This document shows positions 17,136-25,749 of a DNA stretch of 50,644 bases, in pieces. Positions within the stretch are counted from its first letter, which is position 1. Each line of letters begins with the position of its first letter. The stretch spans positions 1-50,644 of the forward strand of contig JAEYUO010000062.1 in the NCBI GenBank assembly GCA_023432465.1. The letters run 5' to 3'. This DNA comes from Planctomycetota bacterium. GTDB lineage: Bacteria > Planctomycetota > Phycisphaerae > Phycisphaerales > UBA1924. The position numbers and the translations under genes are program-made. Under the pieces are notes generated by a model. The model saw nothing but the letters and a program-made list of their open reading frames with translations. It was not told the DNA's origin and ran no database searches.

Positions 17136-17531
17136 GTGAAGGGACAGACGCAACTCGATTGGCGAGCGATCCGCGAACGATCCGCTCAGTTCCCCGAAGA
17201 GGCGTTCCAGTTCGTGCGCGAGGGACTCTCGTACACGACCAAGCTTCTCCACGGCGAGCCGGCCAAGCCGACCCCCGACCATGTCGATGATCGACGCCAC
17301 GTCAGCGGCCAGCAACTGTGCATGGGCCTGAAGAAGCTCGCGACCGAGCGGTACGGCCTGCTTGCGCGGGCGGTGCTGACGAAGTGGGGCGTGCGCACAA
17401 CCGAGGACTTTGGCGTGCTGGTCTACGCGCTCATCGACCGGAGCGAGCTCCGCCAGGGCGAACGCGACAGCATCGACGACTTCAAGTCGGTGTACTGCTT
17501 CGATGAGGCGTTCGGCACGCCGCTGAGCTGA
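17136..17531 (+). CDS. Minf_1886 family protein (Planctomycetes/Verrucomicrobia conserved)
   Basis: Small soluble protein of 131 residues and unknown function. The segments FVREGLSYTTKLLHGE, HVSGQQLCMGLKKLA and WGVRTTEDFGVLVYALID match a family conserved in Planctomycetes and Verrucomicrobia, which supports the taxonomic assignment. There is no signal peptide, membrane segment or catalytic motif I can name. The start is the GTG at 17136, preceded by GGAG nine bases away; an upstream in-frame ATG has no ribosome site. Confidence 0.85.
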   Translation: MKGQTQLDWRAIRERSAQFPEEAFQFVREGLSYTTKLLHGEPAKPTPDHVDDRRHVSGQQLCMGLKKLATERYGLLARAVLTKWGVRTTEDFGVLVYALIDRSELRQGERDSIDDFKSVYCFDEAFGTPLS

Positions 17532-17557
17532 CCCCCCCCCGCTTCCCGCCCCCCCCC
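17532..17557. other. Two C9 homopolymer runs
   Basis: Runs of nine C at 17532-17540 and 17549-17557 lie in the 70-base gap between the convergent Minf_1886 gene and the last gene of the oxidase cluster. Nothing else is visible in the gap. Such runs are prone to slippage, but no gene here would be affected. Confidence 0.8.
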
Positions 17558-17601
17558 ACCACCTCCCGCTTCCCCACCGATGCGTGCCGGACCGCTTGGG
17601 T

Positions 17602-18408
17602 TCAGGGCCGGGCTTTTCTGCGCGGGGCGATCGCGAAGACCAGCCCGCCCGAGAAGGTCAGCACGCTGAGCATGACGACGGGCAACGTCCAGCCGAGTTC
17701 CTCGAACCGGAGGGCGGTGTCGTTGAACTTGTACTTGGGCACGTTCAGCTTTGGGATGACGTGCATCGCGGCGAAGTACTCGAGCGTTCGCGGCGCGAGG
17801 GGCGCGATGCCGTGGAGCGGGTTGTCGGGTTCGTTCTGAAGGCGGGCCTCGGCGCGACGGCCGCGGGGCCAGCGGCGGCGGGTCTGCTCGATGGCGCCGT
17901 CGGGGCGCAGCTCGTAGAAATCAAACACCCAGTCGTCGCGCCGGACACTGCCCCAGCTCTCGGGGTCGAAGCCGTCGGGGGTGAGGCGGGTGACGATGAG
18001 GAGCTTCTCGGTGCCGTCGATGGCCTGTGCCTCGCCGGCGGCGTTGCGGCCGACATCGTTGATCGCCAGGACCTTGACCCACTCGTCGTAGAGCGCCAGA
18101 TTCTCCATGTTGAACACCGGCGGGCGCTTGACGCGGAGGAGCTTTTCCTGACCGGCGTACTCCAGCCGCAGGAAGGACTCAAACTCGGCCCTCGGGCTGG
18201 CGGGGTCGCCGGGGACATCGGTCAGGATGAACTCGGGGAACTCGCCGATCTTGTATCGGCGGGTGTTGAGGATCTCTGCGTGGTAGTTGTGCAGCGCGGC
18301 TTCGAGGTTGAAGCGCTCGATGCGGGAGACCATGGGGTAGAGCGTCGCCAGGAACGCCGCGGCGGAGATCAGCGTGACGATCCAGGCGATTCTGCGCGAC
18401 TTTTCCAT
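17602..18408 (-). CDS. Unknown two-helix membrane protein at end of oxidase cluster
   Basis: Not recognised. The 268-residue product has one membrane helix at each end (about 7-27 and 240-262) and an extracytoplasmic domain of about 210 residues between them. It contains no CxxCH, His-rich or copper motif. It starts 26 bases after coxD in the same direction and is the last gene of the actA-to-coxD run, so an assembly or accessory role in the oxidase is plausible but only inferred from position. Confidence 0.8.
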   Translation of the reverse strand: MEKSRRIAWIVTLISAAAFLATLYPMVSRIERFNLEAALHNYHAEILNTRRYKIGEFPEFILTDVPGDPASPRAEFESFLRLEYAGQEKLLRVKRPPVFNMENLALYDEWVKVLAINDVGRNAAGEAQAIDGTEKLLIVTRLTPDGFDPESWGSVRRDDWVFDFYELRPDGAIEQTRRRWPRGRRAEARLQNEPDNPLHGIAPLAPRTLEYFAAMHVIPKLNVPKYKFNDTALRFEELGWTLPVVMLSVLTFSGGLVFAIAPRRKARP

Positions 18409-18434
18409 GGAGGCTGCGGGGTGGGTCGGGGGGG

Positions 18435-19103
18435 TCAGTGGGCCGGGCCTTCGCCGTGCTCATCCTCACCGGCGGCGGCGGGGTCCGTCAGACCTTCGAG
18501 GGTGACACCCGTGACAGGGTTGTACTTCTGCGCGGAGCTGCCGGCGTGGGGCATCTTGGGGACGTAGCCGGCCTCGGTGATGGGGAGGCGCGGGCCGTGG
18601 TGGGCGTGGTGCGCGAGGTGGTCGTCGTAGGTCTGGTTGGCGACCGCGGCGACCTTGGCGGACTGGGTGATGGGCATGCCTGTGCCCAGGCCCGTGCCGC
18701 CGCGCTGGATGTGGCCTTCCTTGAAGCGGTCGAGCGTGCCGCGGTTGCCCAGGTCGAGGGCGGTGAAGCCCAGGAAGAAGCAGACGGTGAGGAGGGTGAA
18801 CACGAAGATCATGGTGTTCAGCGGGTTGTCGTACTTGAGCTGCATGAAGAACATCACGACGATGGTGGTCTTCACGGCGGCGATGGAGAGGGCGACGAAG
18901 ACGTTGACCCACTGGGGGATGAGGACGTTGAAGGTCTCGGCGACCCAGACTTCCACCATCGTGGCGCCCACGGTGAGGAGCGTGAAGAACAGGAGCAGCG
19001 CGAGCACGGTGCGCAGGGTGAACACGGACACGATGGTGTGTCCGTGGTCCTTGTGGCCGTGTTCGTCGAAGTGCGCGGCGTGGGGCTGGGCGTGGGAGGT
19101 CAT
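18435..19103 (-). CDS. coxD: Cytochrome c oxidase subunit IV-like protein
   Basis: Small accessory oxidase subunit. The 222 residues begin with a His-rich segment, then three membrane helices (about 24-46, 57-79 and 87-110). The segment AAVKTTIVVMFFMQLKYDNP is the family hallmark of prokaryotic subunit IV. A soluble tail of about 110 residues, also His-rich and not typical of the family, follows. The ATG at 19103 is preceded by AGGA at suitable spacing. It follows coxC and precedes the unknown two-helix protein. Confidence 0.88.
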   Translation of the reverse strand: MTSHAQPHAAHFDEHGHKDHGHTIVSVFTLRTVLALLLFFTLLTVGATMVEVWVAETFNVLIPQWVNVFVALSIAAVKTTIVVMFFMQLKYDNPLNTMIFVFTLLTVCFFLGFTALDLGNRGTLDRFKEGHIQRGGTGLGTGMPITQSAKVAAVANQTYDDHLAHHAHHGPRLPITEAGYVPKMPHAGSSAQKYNPVTGVTLEGLTDPAAAGEDEHGEGPAH

Positions 19104-19111
19104 GGGAAGGC

Positions 19112-19139
19112 GTCCTGGGTCCGGGGTCCTGAGTCCTGA
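19112..19139. repeat. Heptanucleotide repeat, four units (GTCCTGA-like)
   Basis: GTCCTGG, GTCCGGG, GTCCTGA and GTCCTGA follow each other without gap in the 65-base spacer between coxC and coxD. Because it is inside a probable operon it would be transcribed. It precedes the coxD ribosome site by only a few bases. Confidence 0.85.
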
Positions 19140-19168
19140 AGCAGAAAGCGGAGCGTCGAGAATGCGGA

Positions 19169-19876
19169 TCAGTGAATCAGGTAGAGCATGGGGAAGAGGA
19201 AGATCCAGACGATGTCGACGATGTGCCAGTAGAGGCCGACACCTTCGACGGCGTTGTAGTGGCCGGGTCCGAAGTGGCCCTTGCGGGCGCGGACATAGAG
19301 CCAGGCGAAGAGGCCCATGCCGACGATGACGTGGGAGGCGTGGATGCCGGTCGCGCCCCAGTAGACGCCCCACCACAGGGGCTCGTAGGGGACGTTCTCG
19401 GCGTAGGGGTAGCTGTAGAACTTGCCGGGGAGGAGGCCCTCGCTCCACTTCTTGTAGTACTCGAAGAAGCCCTTGATCGCGAGGAAGAGCGCGCCCGCGA
19501 TGAAGGTGAGGATGATGTTGATCTGCAGCCACTTCTGGTTGCCGGTCTGGGCGTGGCGAACGGCCGCGGCGACGGTGTAGGAGGAGAGGAGGAGGACGAC
19601 GGTGTTGAGCAGGCCCCACTTGACTTCGAGGTGTCCGGATCCGGAGATGAACGCGTCGGGGTGCATCATGCGGAAGATGGCGTAGGCGACGAACATGCCG
19701 GAGAAGAGCAGCACTTCGGTCGCGAGGAAGAGCCAGACGCCCATCTTGACGGCGTCGAACTCGTGCTCGCGGTCAACGAAGTGGTGCGCGGCGTGGTATC
19801 GCTCGTGGTAGGGCCGGTCGTCGTTGACCGGGCCGGATCCGTGTGCGCCGTGCTTGCCGAGGTCGATTGTGGCCAT
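19169..19876 (-). CDS. coxC: Cytochrome c oxidase subunit III
   Basis: Integral subunit that stabilises the catalytic core. The 235 residues contain about five membrane helices, with family motifs GVWLFLATEVLLFSGMF, GATGIHASHVIVGM and YWHIVDIVWIFLFPMLY near the end. The N-terminal peptide MATIDLGKHGA is nearly identical to that of CoxA encoded just upstream, which is not a usual feature of subunit III. The gene lies 60 bases after coxA. Confidence 0.95.
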   Translation of the reverse strand: MATIDLGKHGAHGSGPVNDDRPYHERYHAAHHFVDREHEFDAVKMGVWLFLATEVLLFSGMFVAYAIFRMMHPDAFISGSGHLEVKWGLLNTVVLLLSSYTVAAAVRHAQTGNQKWLQINIILTFIAGALFLAIKGFFEYYKKWSEGLLPGKFYSYPYAENVPYEPLWWGVYWGATGIHASHVIVGMGLFAWLYVRARKGHFGPGHYNAVEGVGLYWHIVDIVWIFLFPMLYLIH

Positions 19877-19936
19877 GGTGGATGCTCAAGGAAGCGGGGA
19901 TCGGGATCAAGGGACCGAGGGATCAGGCGGGCCGGA

Positions 19937-21718
19937 TCAGTGGTGCTTGCTGCCCGGGGCGGCCGGCCGCGGGAGGACGTAGTCGCCCGGCTTGGTCTGC
20001 GCGGGGAGGACGGTGTCGTAGTCGTACGGGCCGTGTGTGACGACGGGCTCGTGCTCGAAGTTGTGTTCGATCGGCGGGCTGGAGGCGTGGGTCCACTCGA
20101 GGGTGAGCGCGCCCCAGGGGTTTGCGGGGGCCTTCTTGCCGGCGGCGAGGGAGGCGATGAGTCCGAAGAGGTGGACGAAGAGGCCCAGGGCCAGGATCCA
20201 GGAGCCGACGGTCGAGAACTGGTGCCAGAACTCGTACTCGGGGACGTAGCTGGCGTAGCGGCGGGGCATGCCGCGGGAGCCCATGAGGAACTGGGGGAAG
20301 AAGGTCGCGTTGAAGCCGACGAAGACGAAGAACCAGCCGATTCGTCCGGCGGTCTCGTTGTACATCTTGCCGGTCATCTTGGGCCACCAGTAGTGGATGC
20401 CGCCGATGAACGCGATGATGGTGCCGCCCATCATGACGTAGTGGAAGTGGGCGACGATGAAGTAGGTATCGTGGAGGTGGAGGTCAACGGCGAGGGAGCC
20501 GAGGAAGAGGCCCGTCAGGCCGCCGATCGAGAAGAGGAAGAGGAACGCGAGGGCGTAGAGGTTCCAGGTGGTGAGGACGATGGAGCCCTTGTAGAGCGTC
20601 GAGATCCAGTTGAAGACCTTGACGGCCGAGGGGATGGCGACGAGGAAGGTGAGCGCGCTGAAGACGACCGCGGCGACCTCGCCTTCGCTCGTGAAGAGGT
20701 GGTGACCCCAGACGATGAAGGAAATGCCGGCGATGGCGAGCGTGCTGAACGCGACGGCGCGGTAGCCGAAGATCTTCTTGCGTGCGCCCGCGGCGATGAG
20801 TTCGCTCATGATGGCCATGCCCGGGAGGATCATGACGTACACGACGGGGTGGGAGTAGAACCAGAAGAAGTGCTGGAAGAGGACGGGGTCTCCGCCGAGG
20901 CGCGGATCGAAGACGCCGATGTGGAAGATGCGCTCGAACAGGAGCAGGATGAGGGTGATGCCGATGACCGGGGTCGCGAGGACCTGAATGATCGCCGCGC
21001 CGTAGATGCCCCAGACGAACAGGGGCATATCGAACCAGCCCATGCCGGGGGCGCGGAGCTTGTGGACGGTGACGACGAAGTTGAGGCCGGTGAAGATCGA
21101 GGAGAAGCCGAGGATGAACGCGGCGGTGACCATCCACACGACGCGGAGGTGGCCCTCATCGGTGGTGGTGGAGTAGGGCGTGTAGAACGTCCAGCCGGTG
21201 TCGACGCCGTAGTTGAGGAGGCTGAGGATCGCGAAGAAGGAGCCCAGAAGGTAGACGTACCAGGAGGCGAGGTTGAGCCGGGGGAAGGCGACGTCCTTGG
21301 CGCCCAGCTGCAGGGGGAGCAGGAAGTTGCCGAGGCTCGCGGGGATGCTGGGGACGATGACCAGGAACACCATGATGATGCCGTGCATCGTCATGGCGCG
21401 GTTGTAGAAGAGGTTGCTCTCGGCGAGGCTCTCGGCGCCGAAGAGCTGGCCGATGAGGTTGCCGGTGATCTTGCCGGTGGCATCGACGGCGGTGGGCGTG
21501 AAGAGCTCGGCCCGGACGATGATGGCCGCCATGCCGCCCAGGAAGAACATGAAAAGCACGGCGACGAGGTACATCATGCCGATCTTTTTGTGATCGACCG
21601 TGGTGGCCCAGTCCCAGATGGTGGACCAGAAACCGCCCTTGCCTTCGAGGTATGAGCCGTGGTGCTCGTGCCCGTGGCCTTGGAGCGCGCCGGACTTTCC
21701 GAGATCAATGGTGGCCAT
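19937..21718 (-). CDS. coxA: Cytochrome c oxidase subunit I (A2-type heme-copper oxidase)
   Basis: Catalytic subunit that reduces oxygen to water and pumps protons. The 593 residues form twelve helices. Low-spin heme ligands are H112 and H426, the high-spin heme ligand is H424, and CuB ligands are H290, H339 and H340, with Y294 as the cross-linked tyrosine. FYSHPVVY at 287-294 lacks the helix VI glutamate and has the YS pair, the A2-type signature. D142 and K367 mark D- and K-channels. The N-terminal peptide MATIDLGKSGA is shared with CoxC. The ATG follows GGAG at eight bases. Electrons come from the CuA and heme c of CoxB. Confidence 0.97.
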   Translation of the reverse strand: MATIDLGKSGALQGHGHEHHGSYLEGKGGFWSTIWDWATTVDHKKIGMMYLVAVLFMFFLGGMAAIIVRAELFTPTAVDATGKITGNLIGQLFGAESLAESNLFYNRAMTMHGIIMVFLVIVPSIPASLGNFLLPLQLGAKDVAFPRLNLASWYVYLLGSFFAILSLLNYGVDTGWTFYTPYSTTTDEGHLRVVWMVTAAFILGFSSIFTGLNFVVTVHKLRAPGMGWFDMPLFVWGIYGAAIIQVLATPVIGITLILLLFERIFHIGVFDPRLGGDPVLFQHFFWFYSHPVVYVMILPGMAIMSELIAAGARKKIFGYRAVAFSTLAIAGISFIVWGHHLFTSEGEVAAVVFSALTFLVAIPSAVKVFNWISTLYKGSIVLTTWNLYALAFLFLFSIGGLTGLFLGSLAVDLHLHDTYFIVAHFHYVMMGGTIIAFIGGIHYWWPKMTGKMYNETAGRIGWFFVFVGFNATFFPQFLMGSRGMPRRYASYVPEYEFWHQFSTVGSWILALGLFVHLFGLIASLAAGKKAPANPWGALTLEWTHASSPPIEHNFEHEPVVTHGPYDYDTVLPAQTKPGDYVLPRPAAPGSKHH

Positions 21719-21790
21719 GCTTCAGACTCCGATTACAGATTCGAGGCGTCGGGCCGGGGCTTCAGTGGCCACGGGCCGGGAGTGGTGCTG

Positions 21791-22960
21791 TTAGTTCGCG
21801 GGGGCCGGGGCGGCATCGCCGGTGTAGGGGCCCTTGTCGGAGAGGGACTTGATGTACTCGATGAGGCCGTGGAGCTCGACATCCTTCAGGACGCCGGCGT
21901 AGTTGGGCATGCTGGTGGGGAAGCCCTGGACGATGTGCTTCTGGGAATACTGGATGTTGTCGCGGAGCCAGTTCTCATCGGCCAGGTGCTTGGAGCCGTC
22001 GGAATACGTGTTCTCGTAGCCGAACCAGTTCTTCCAAGAGGGGCCGGTGTTCTTGGAGCCGTCGATGCTGTGGCAGGTGACGCACGCGCGCTTGACGGCG
22101 ACGATCTTGCCGATCTCGATCGGCGGGGTGTTCTCATCGAACGGCACGGCCCACTGCGCCAGCGTGGCCTTGTACTCGTCGTTGGTGAGGACGACGATGC
22201 CCGCGGCCATCTCGGAGTGGTTGTTGCCGCAGTACTCGGCGCAGAAGACCTTGTGGCCGGCGAAGTCGCGCTTGCCGGTGGCGGTGTTGATGGTGTACCA
22301 GGTTCCGTCCTGGCCGCGCTGGGTGGGCTCGGTCGCCTGGAACCACATGCTGGTGTAGCGGTTGGGGAAGACGTCCATCTTCGTCCGGAAGTCGGGGATG
22401 AAGAAGGAGTGGATGACGTCGGCGGAGTGCATGATGAGCTTGACGGGCCGGTCCTCGGGCACGATGAGCAGGGGGACCTTCTCGCCGGTATCCATCAGCG
22501 TGATGTACTCCTTGGGCGGGGGCTCCGCGCCGTTGCGATAGGTCGCGGACCAGGCCCACATCTGGCCCTTGATCTGGATCTCCTCGGAATCGGAGGGGGC
22601 GGCGAGCTTGTTGATGTAGCCCTCAAAGCCCCAGAAGAAGATCGGGACCATGACCAGGAGGGGGATGATGGACCAGGCGAGCTCCAGCGGCGTGTTGTGG
22701 GACGCGGAGGCCTGGTAGTTGGTCGCCTGCTTGGAGCGGTGGTACTTGAAGACAAACCAGAACATGGGCACCATCACCACGATGAACGAGATGATGTTCA
22801 CCCACACGATGAACAGGTACAGCCACTCGGTTTCGTAGGCCTGCGTCGAGTTGCCGACGTGGCCGAAGGACCACTTGTGCAGGAGCGACTGCCCCTTCTG
22901 GACGGCGGACTCCGCGGCGGGCGCGGTCTGGGCGAGTGTCAACAGCAGGTCGGTCATCAT
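21791..22960 (-). CDS. coxB: Cytochrome c oxidase subunit II with fused cytochrome c domain (caa3 type)
   Basis: Electron entry subunit. Two N-terminal helices (about 47-70 and 93-113) precede a cupredoxin domain with CuA ligands H184, C240, C244, H248 and M251 (CAEYCGNNHSEM). A C-terminal cytochrome c domain (about 283-375) has CVTCH at 293-297 and probable axial M351 in PTSMPNYAG, so the oxidase carries its own heme c. Length is 389. The start overlaps the stop of the SCO gene by four bases, indicating translational coupling with the copper chaperone. Confidence 0.96.
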   Translation of the reverse strand: MMTDLLLTLAQTAPAAESAVQKGQSLLHKWSFGHVGNSTQAYETEWLYLFIVWVNIISFIVVMVPMFWFVFKYHRSKQATNYQASASHNTPLELAWSIIPLLVMVPIFFWGFEGYINKLAAPSDSEEIQIKGQMWAWSATYRNGAEPPPKEYITLMDTGEKVPLLIVPEDRPVKLIMHSADVIHSFFIPDFRTKMDVFPNRYTSMWFQATEPTQRGQDGTWYTINTATGKRDFAGHKVFCAEYCGNNHSEMAAGIVVLTNDEYKATLAQWAVPFDENTPPIEIGKIVAVKRACVTCHSIDGSKNTGPSWKNWFGYENTYSDGSKHLADENWLRDNIQYSQKHIVQGFPTSMPNYAGVLKDVELHGLIEYIKSLSDKGPYTGDAAPAPAN

Positions 22961-23916
22961 GGCGTTGGCCCCGACAGTTCAAGGCTGGGGATGGATGCGG
23001 AGCGGGCGGGCCTCGCGACGCGGCGACGGCGCTCCTGCACGAACAAAGCGGCGATGGTGGTGCCCAGGGCAATCGCGGTGACAGCGCCACCGAGCTGCAT
23101 GACACGCATCGCCTGGAGTGAGTACGAGCCTTCCTCGGGGTTCCAGTGGTAGCACCAGAGCGCGAGCTGCTCGAACACGTTGCCGATCTTGCCGCCTGAG
23201 GCGTCCATCAAGGAGAACTTCAGGTCCTTGACGAGCTGGGGCGGATACTCAAGGCCGGTGAGGTAGCGAGAGACCTTGCCCTCGGGCGTGAGCACGAAGA
23301 TCACCGGGCCGTGCGAGTACTCATTGGCATCGGGGAGGTAGCGGTACGGGAAGCCGATCGCATCGGCCAGGGCCCGCGCGTTCTCGGGGAGGGAGGTGAG
23401 GTAGACCCAGCCCTCGCGGACCGAATCGGTCGTGGGCTTGGCGTAGGTCAGCACCTGAGCCGTCTTCTCGCGGGCCGCGGCCTGGAGGCTGTCGGTGGAA
23501 TCGAAGCTCACGACGACGACGTTGAAGTCGGTGCCGACGGTGAGGTCGAGCTCGTTCAGGCCGTTGGTGAACTTCTCCATCATGGTGGGGCAGAGCACCG
23601 GGCAGCGGTAGTAGATCATCGTGAGAAGGACGGGCTTTCCCGCCGCGCCCAGGCCCGAGTTGGGCTTGGCGTTCTTGCCGGGGAAGAGCTCGCCGAGGGT
23701 GATCTGCCGGCCCTCGGAGGTGGTGAAGACAAGGTCCCGCGGGACGGAGGCCCCGAGCTTGTTCTTGAGCTCGAGCCCGCGCACGGGGACGGGCCGGTCA
23801 TCGCCCGCGTGGGGGACGGGCTGGGCCGCCACGAGGGCGGGAACCGCGAGCGCGATGATCGCGCCGAGCGTGCGTGCGCTTCGGGCGAGGGTCGTGCTGG
23901 CGGGGCGGGTGGACAT
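22957..23916 (-). CDS. SCO1/SenC-type copper chaperone
   Basis: Delivers copper to the CuA site of CoxB. The 319-residue protein has an N-terminal signal or anchor (about 12-32), a thioredoxin-like domain with YYRCPVLCPTMM (copper ligands C105 and C109) and the third ligand H202 in YSHGPVIFV, and an extra C-terminal helix at about 280-300 not found in minimal SCO proteins. The stop overlaps the coxB start. The ATG at 23916 lacks a strong ribosome site but begins right at the signal peptide. Confidence 0.93.
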   Translation of the reverse strand: MSTRPASTTLARSARTLGAIIALAVPALVAAQPVPHAGDDRPVPVRGLELKNKLGASVPRDLVFTTSEGRQITLGELFPGKNAKPNSGLGAAGKPVLLTMIYYRCPVLCPTMMEKFTNGLNELDLTVGTDFNVVVVSFDSTDSLQAAAREKTAQVLTYAKPTTDSVREGWVYLTSLPENARALADAIGFPYRYLPDANEYSHGPVIFVLTPEGKVSRYLTGLEYPPQLVKDLKFSLMDASGGKIGNVFEQLALWCYHWNPEEGSYSLQAMRVMQLGGAVTAIALGTTIAALFVQERRRRVARPARSASIPSLELSGPTP

Positions 23917-23927
23917 GGTGGTCACGA

Positions 23928-24356
23928 TCAGCGGGCGTAATCCTGGGCGACGGTCTGCTTCGCCCGTTCGATGGGTGTGCGGACCAGCGCCCGGGCGGGC
24001 ACATCGCCGGCGGCGGGGATGACGATCCAATCGTACGGTCCGGCGAGCTCCATCCGGGAGTTGTTGCGGTACATCCGGGCCTGGACGGGCGGGGCGTTGG
24101 TGTCGCTGAGTTCGACGATCTCGGCGGCGTTCAGGAGCCGGGCGCTCTGCTGGACATAGAAGCCGTACGTCACGACGACGGCGAACACGATGACCAGGAA
24201 GAGCCCGATGCCCACGCCCATGATGCGCCACGCGTTGGCGACCTCGGTGTGGGCGTGCTGGGGCTTCTCGTCCTTGGTGTGATCGTGCCACTCGTCGACA
24301 GGGTCGTGCAGCGGGGCGGTCTCGTGCACGTGGGGCTTGTGGAGGGGGTCGCTCAT
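23928..24356 (-). CDS. Unknown single-helix membrane protein in ACIII/caa3 cluster
   Basis: Not recognised. The 142-residue product has a His-rich cytoplasmic N-terminus (ten or so His in the first 36 residues), one membrane helix at about 45-68 and an extracytoplasmic C-terminal part of about 70 residues. It lies 110 bases after actF and 11 bases before the SCO gene. The His-rich tail could bind metal and, with the position next to SCO, suggests an assembly factor or small extra subunit. This is inference. Confidence 0.8.
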   Translation of the reverse strand: MSDPLHKPHVHETAPLHDPVDEWHDHTKDEKPQHAHTEVANAWRIMGVGIGLFLVIVFAVVVTYGFYVQQSARLLNAAEIVELSDTNAPPVQARMYRNNSRMELAGPYDWIVIPAAGDVPARALVRTPIERAKQTVAQDYAR

Positions 24357-24465
24357 GGTCGTTGCTCGTGATCGTGTCTTCGTTGCGAGCGGGTCGTTCG
24401 ATGCCGGTCGGACGGGAGGGGCTGGCGGATGGGGCGGGCGGCAAACCGCTCGCGCCGGACGATTC

Positions 24466-25749
24466 TCAGACGTAGTTCTTGTGCGCCAGGGCTTCGCCCA
24501 GGCGCGGGTCCTTCAGCGGGATGAGCGGCGCGGTGCCGATGCGCCAGGCGACGAAGCCCAGGAAGATGCACAGCGGGCCGAGCAGGCCGAGGATGTCGAG
24601 CCAGATGTGCTCGCCGAAGCGGGTCTTGGCGATCGGGCGGACCATGTAGAGCAGGTCGACGGCGTGCATGACGAGCTGCCACGCAGCGACGCACATCAGC
24701 AGCTTGTAGTTGCGCTTGACGTTGCGGAAGAGCAGGATGACAAAGGGAATCAGGAAGTGGCCGAAGCAGAGGACGAGCCCGAGCTTCTCGTAGCCGTTCA
24801 TCTGGCGGATGTTGTAGAAGGCGGTTTCCTCGGGGATGTTGGAGTACCAGATCAGGAAGTACTGGCAGAAGGTGATGTAGGCCCAGAAGACGGTGAACGC
24901 GAAGAGCAGCTTGCCCAGGTCGTGGAAGTGCTCGGCGGTGACGACGCCCTCGAGCTTGCCGCTCATGCGGAGCGCGCCGAGGATGAGGATGATCAGCGCG
25001 ATGCACGAGAGCATGCCGCCGGCGAAGAAGTAGACGCCGAACATGGTGCTGAACCAGTGCGGGTCCATGCTCATGAGCCAGTCGAAGCTGGCAAAGGCGG
25101 TCGAGAGCGCAAACAGCAGCAGGCCGTAGGAACTCATGCGGCGGGCCTTGGCGGTGAGCCACTTGTCGCCGGAGGTGTCCTGCTGGACGCTGTAGGAACG
25201 GAGCTTGGTCGCGAGGATCGTCCAGATGGCAAAGTACAGCCCGGCGAACAGAAGCCAGCGGCCGACGTTCAGGTACCCGGCCTTGTGCTTGAGCACGGGG
25301 TCGAGCTCGACGACCTCGGTGTGCATCCAGTGGAAGAGCTTGCCGTGGAAGACAAAGACCTCCAGCAGCACGATGGGCAGGAAGAGGGCGAGCACGACGG
25401 GGATGAGGCTCGCGACGTTCTCCGCCTGGCGGCGGATGGCCGCGGACCAGCCCGCGTTGAGCTGGTGGAGGATCATCGTGAAGCCGAGGCACCCGAGCGC
25501 GAGGCCGAGTGAGTAGAGGAAGCCGACGTGGTAGGCGGCGAGGGCGTGGGCCTTGCCGTTCTCGCCGGTGGTGTTGGCGCCGAGCAGCGCGACGACGAGT
25601 CCGACGACGCCGACGAACCAGAGCGCGGGGGCGAGCTTGCCGAGGCCGCCGCGGACGGAGGCTTCGTTGAGCTTGATGCCGTGGGCGTGGTCATGCCCGT
25701 GGGCGTGGCCATCGTGACCGTGGGAGTGTCCGGAGGCGATCTGACTCAT
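24466..25749 (-). CDS. actF: Alternative complex III subunit ActF (quinol:cytochrome c oxidoreductase)
   Basis: Integral membrane subunit of alternative complex III. The 427-residue protein has a His-rich N-terminus (about 8-27) and roughly ten helices. Segments such as FDWLMSMDPHWFSTMFGVY, FCQYFLIWYSNIPEET and YKLLMCVAAWQLVMHAVDL match ActF. The ATG at 25749 overlaps the actE stop by four bases and has GGAG eight bases upstream. ActF is related to ActC but is usually considered not to carry the main quinol site. Confidence 0.92.
   Translation of the reverse strand: MSQIASGHSHGHDGHAHGHDHAHGIKLNEASVRGGLGKLAPALWFVGVVGLVVALLGANTTGENGKAHALAAYHVGFLYSLGLALGCLGFTMILHQLNAGWSAAIRRQAENVASLIPVVLALFLPIVLLEVFVFHGKLFHWMHTEVVELDPVLKHKAGYLNVGRWLLFAGLYFAIWTILATKLRSYSVQQDTSGDKWLTAKARRMSSYGLLLFALSTAFASFDWLMSMDPHWFSTMFGVYFFAGGMLSCIALIILILGALRMSGKLEGVVTAEHFHDLGKLLFAFTVFWAYITFCQYFLIWYSNIPEETAFYNIRQMNGYEKLGLVLCFGHFLIPFVILLFRNVKRNYKLLMCVAAWQLVMHAVDLLYMVRPIAKTRFGEHIWLDILGLLGPLCIFLGFVAWRIGTAPLIPLKDPRLGEALAHKNYV

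Noticed and set aside
19172..21655. Open frame of 827 codons on the + strand
   Set aside because: It runs antisense to coxC and coxA and is dominated by Glu, Asp, Gly and Val. It is a mirror of codon bias in the real genes.
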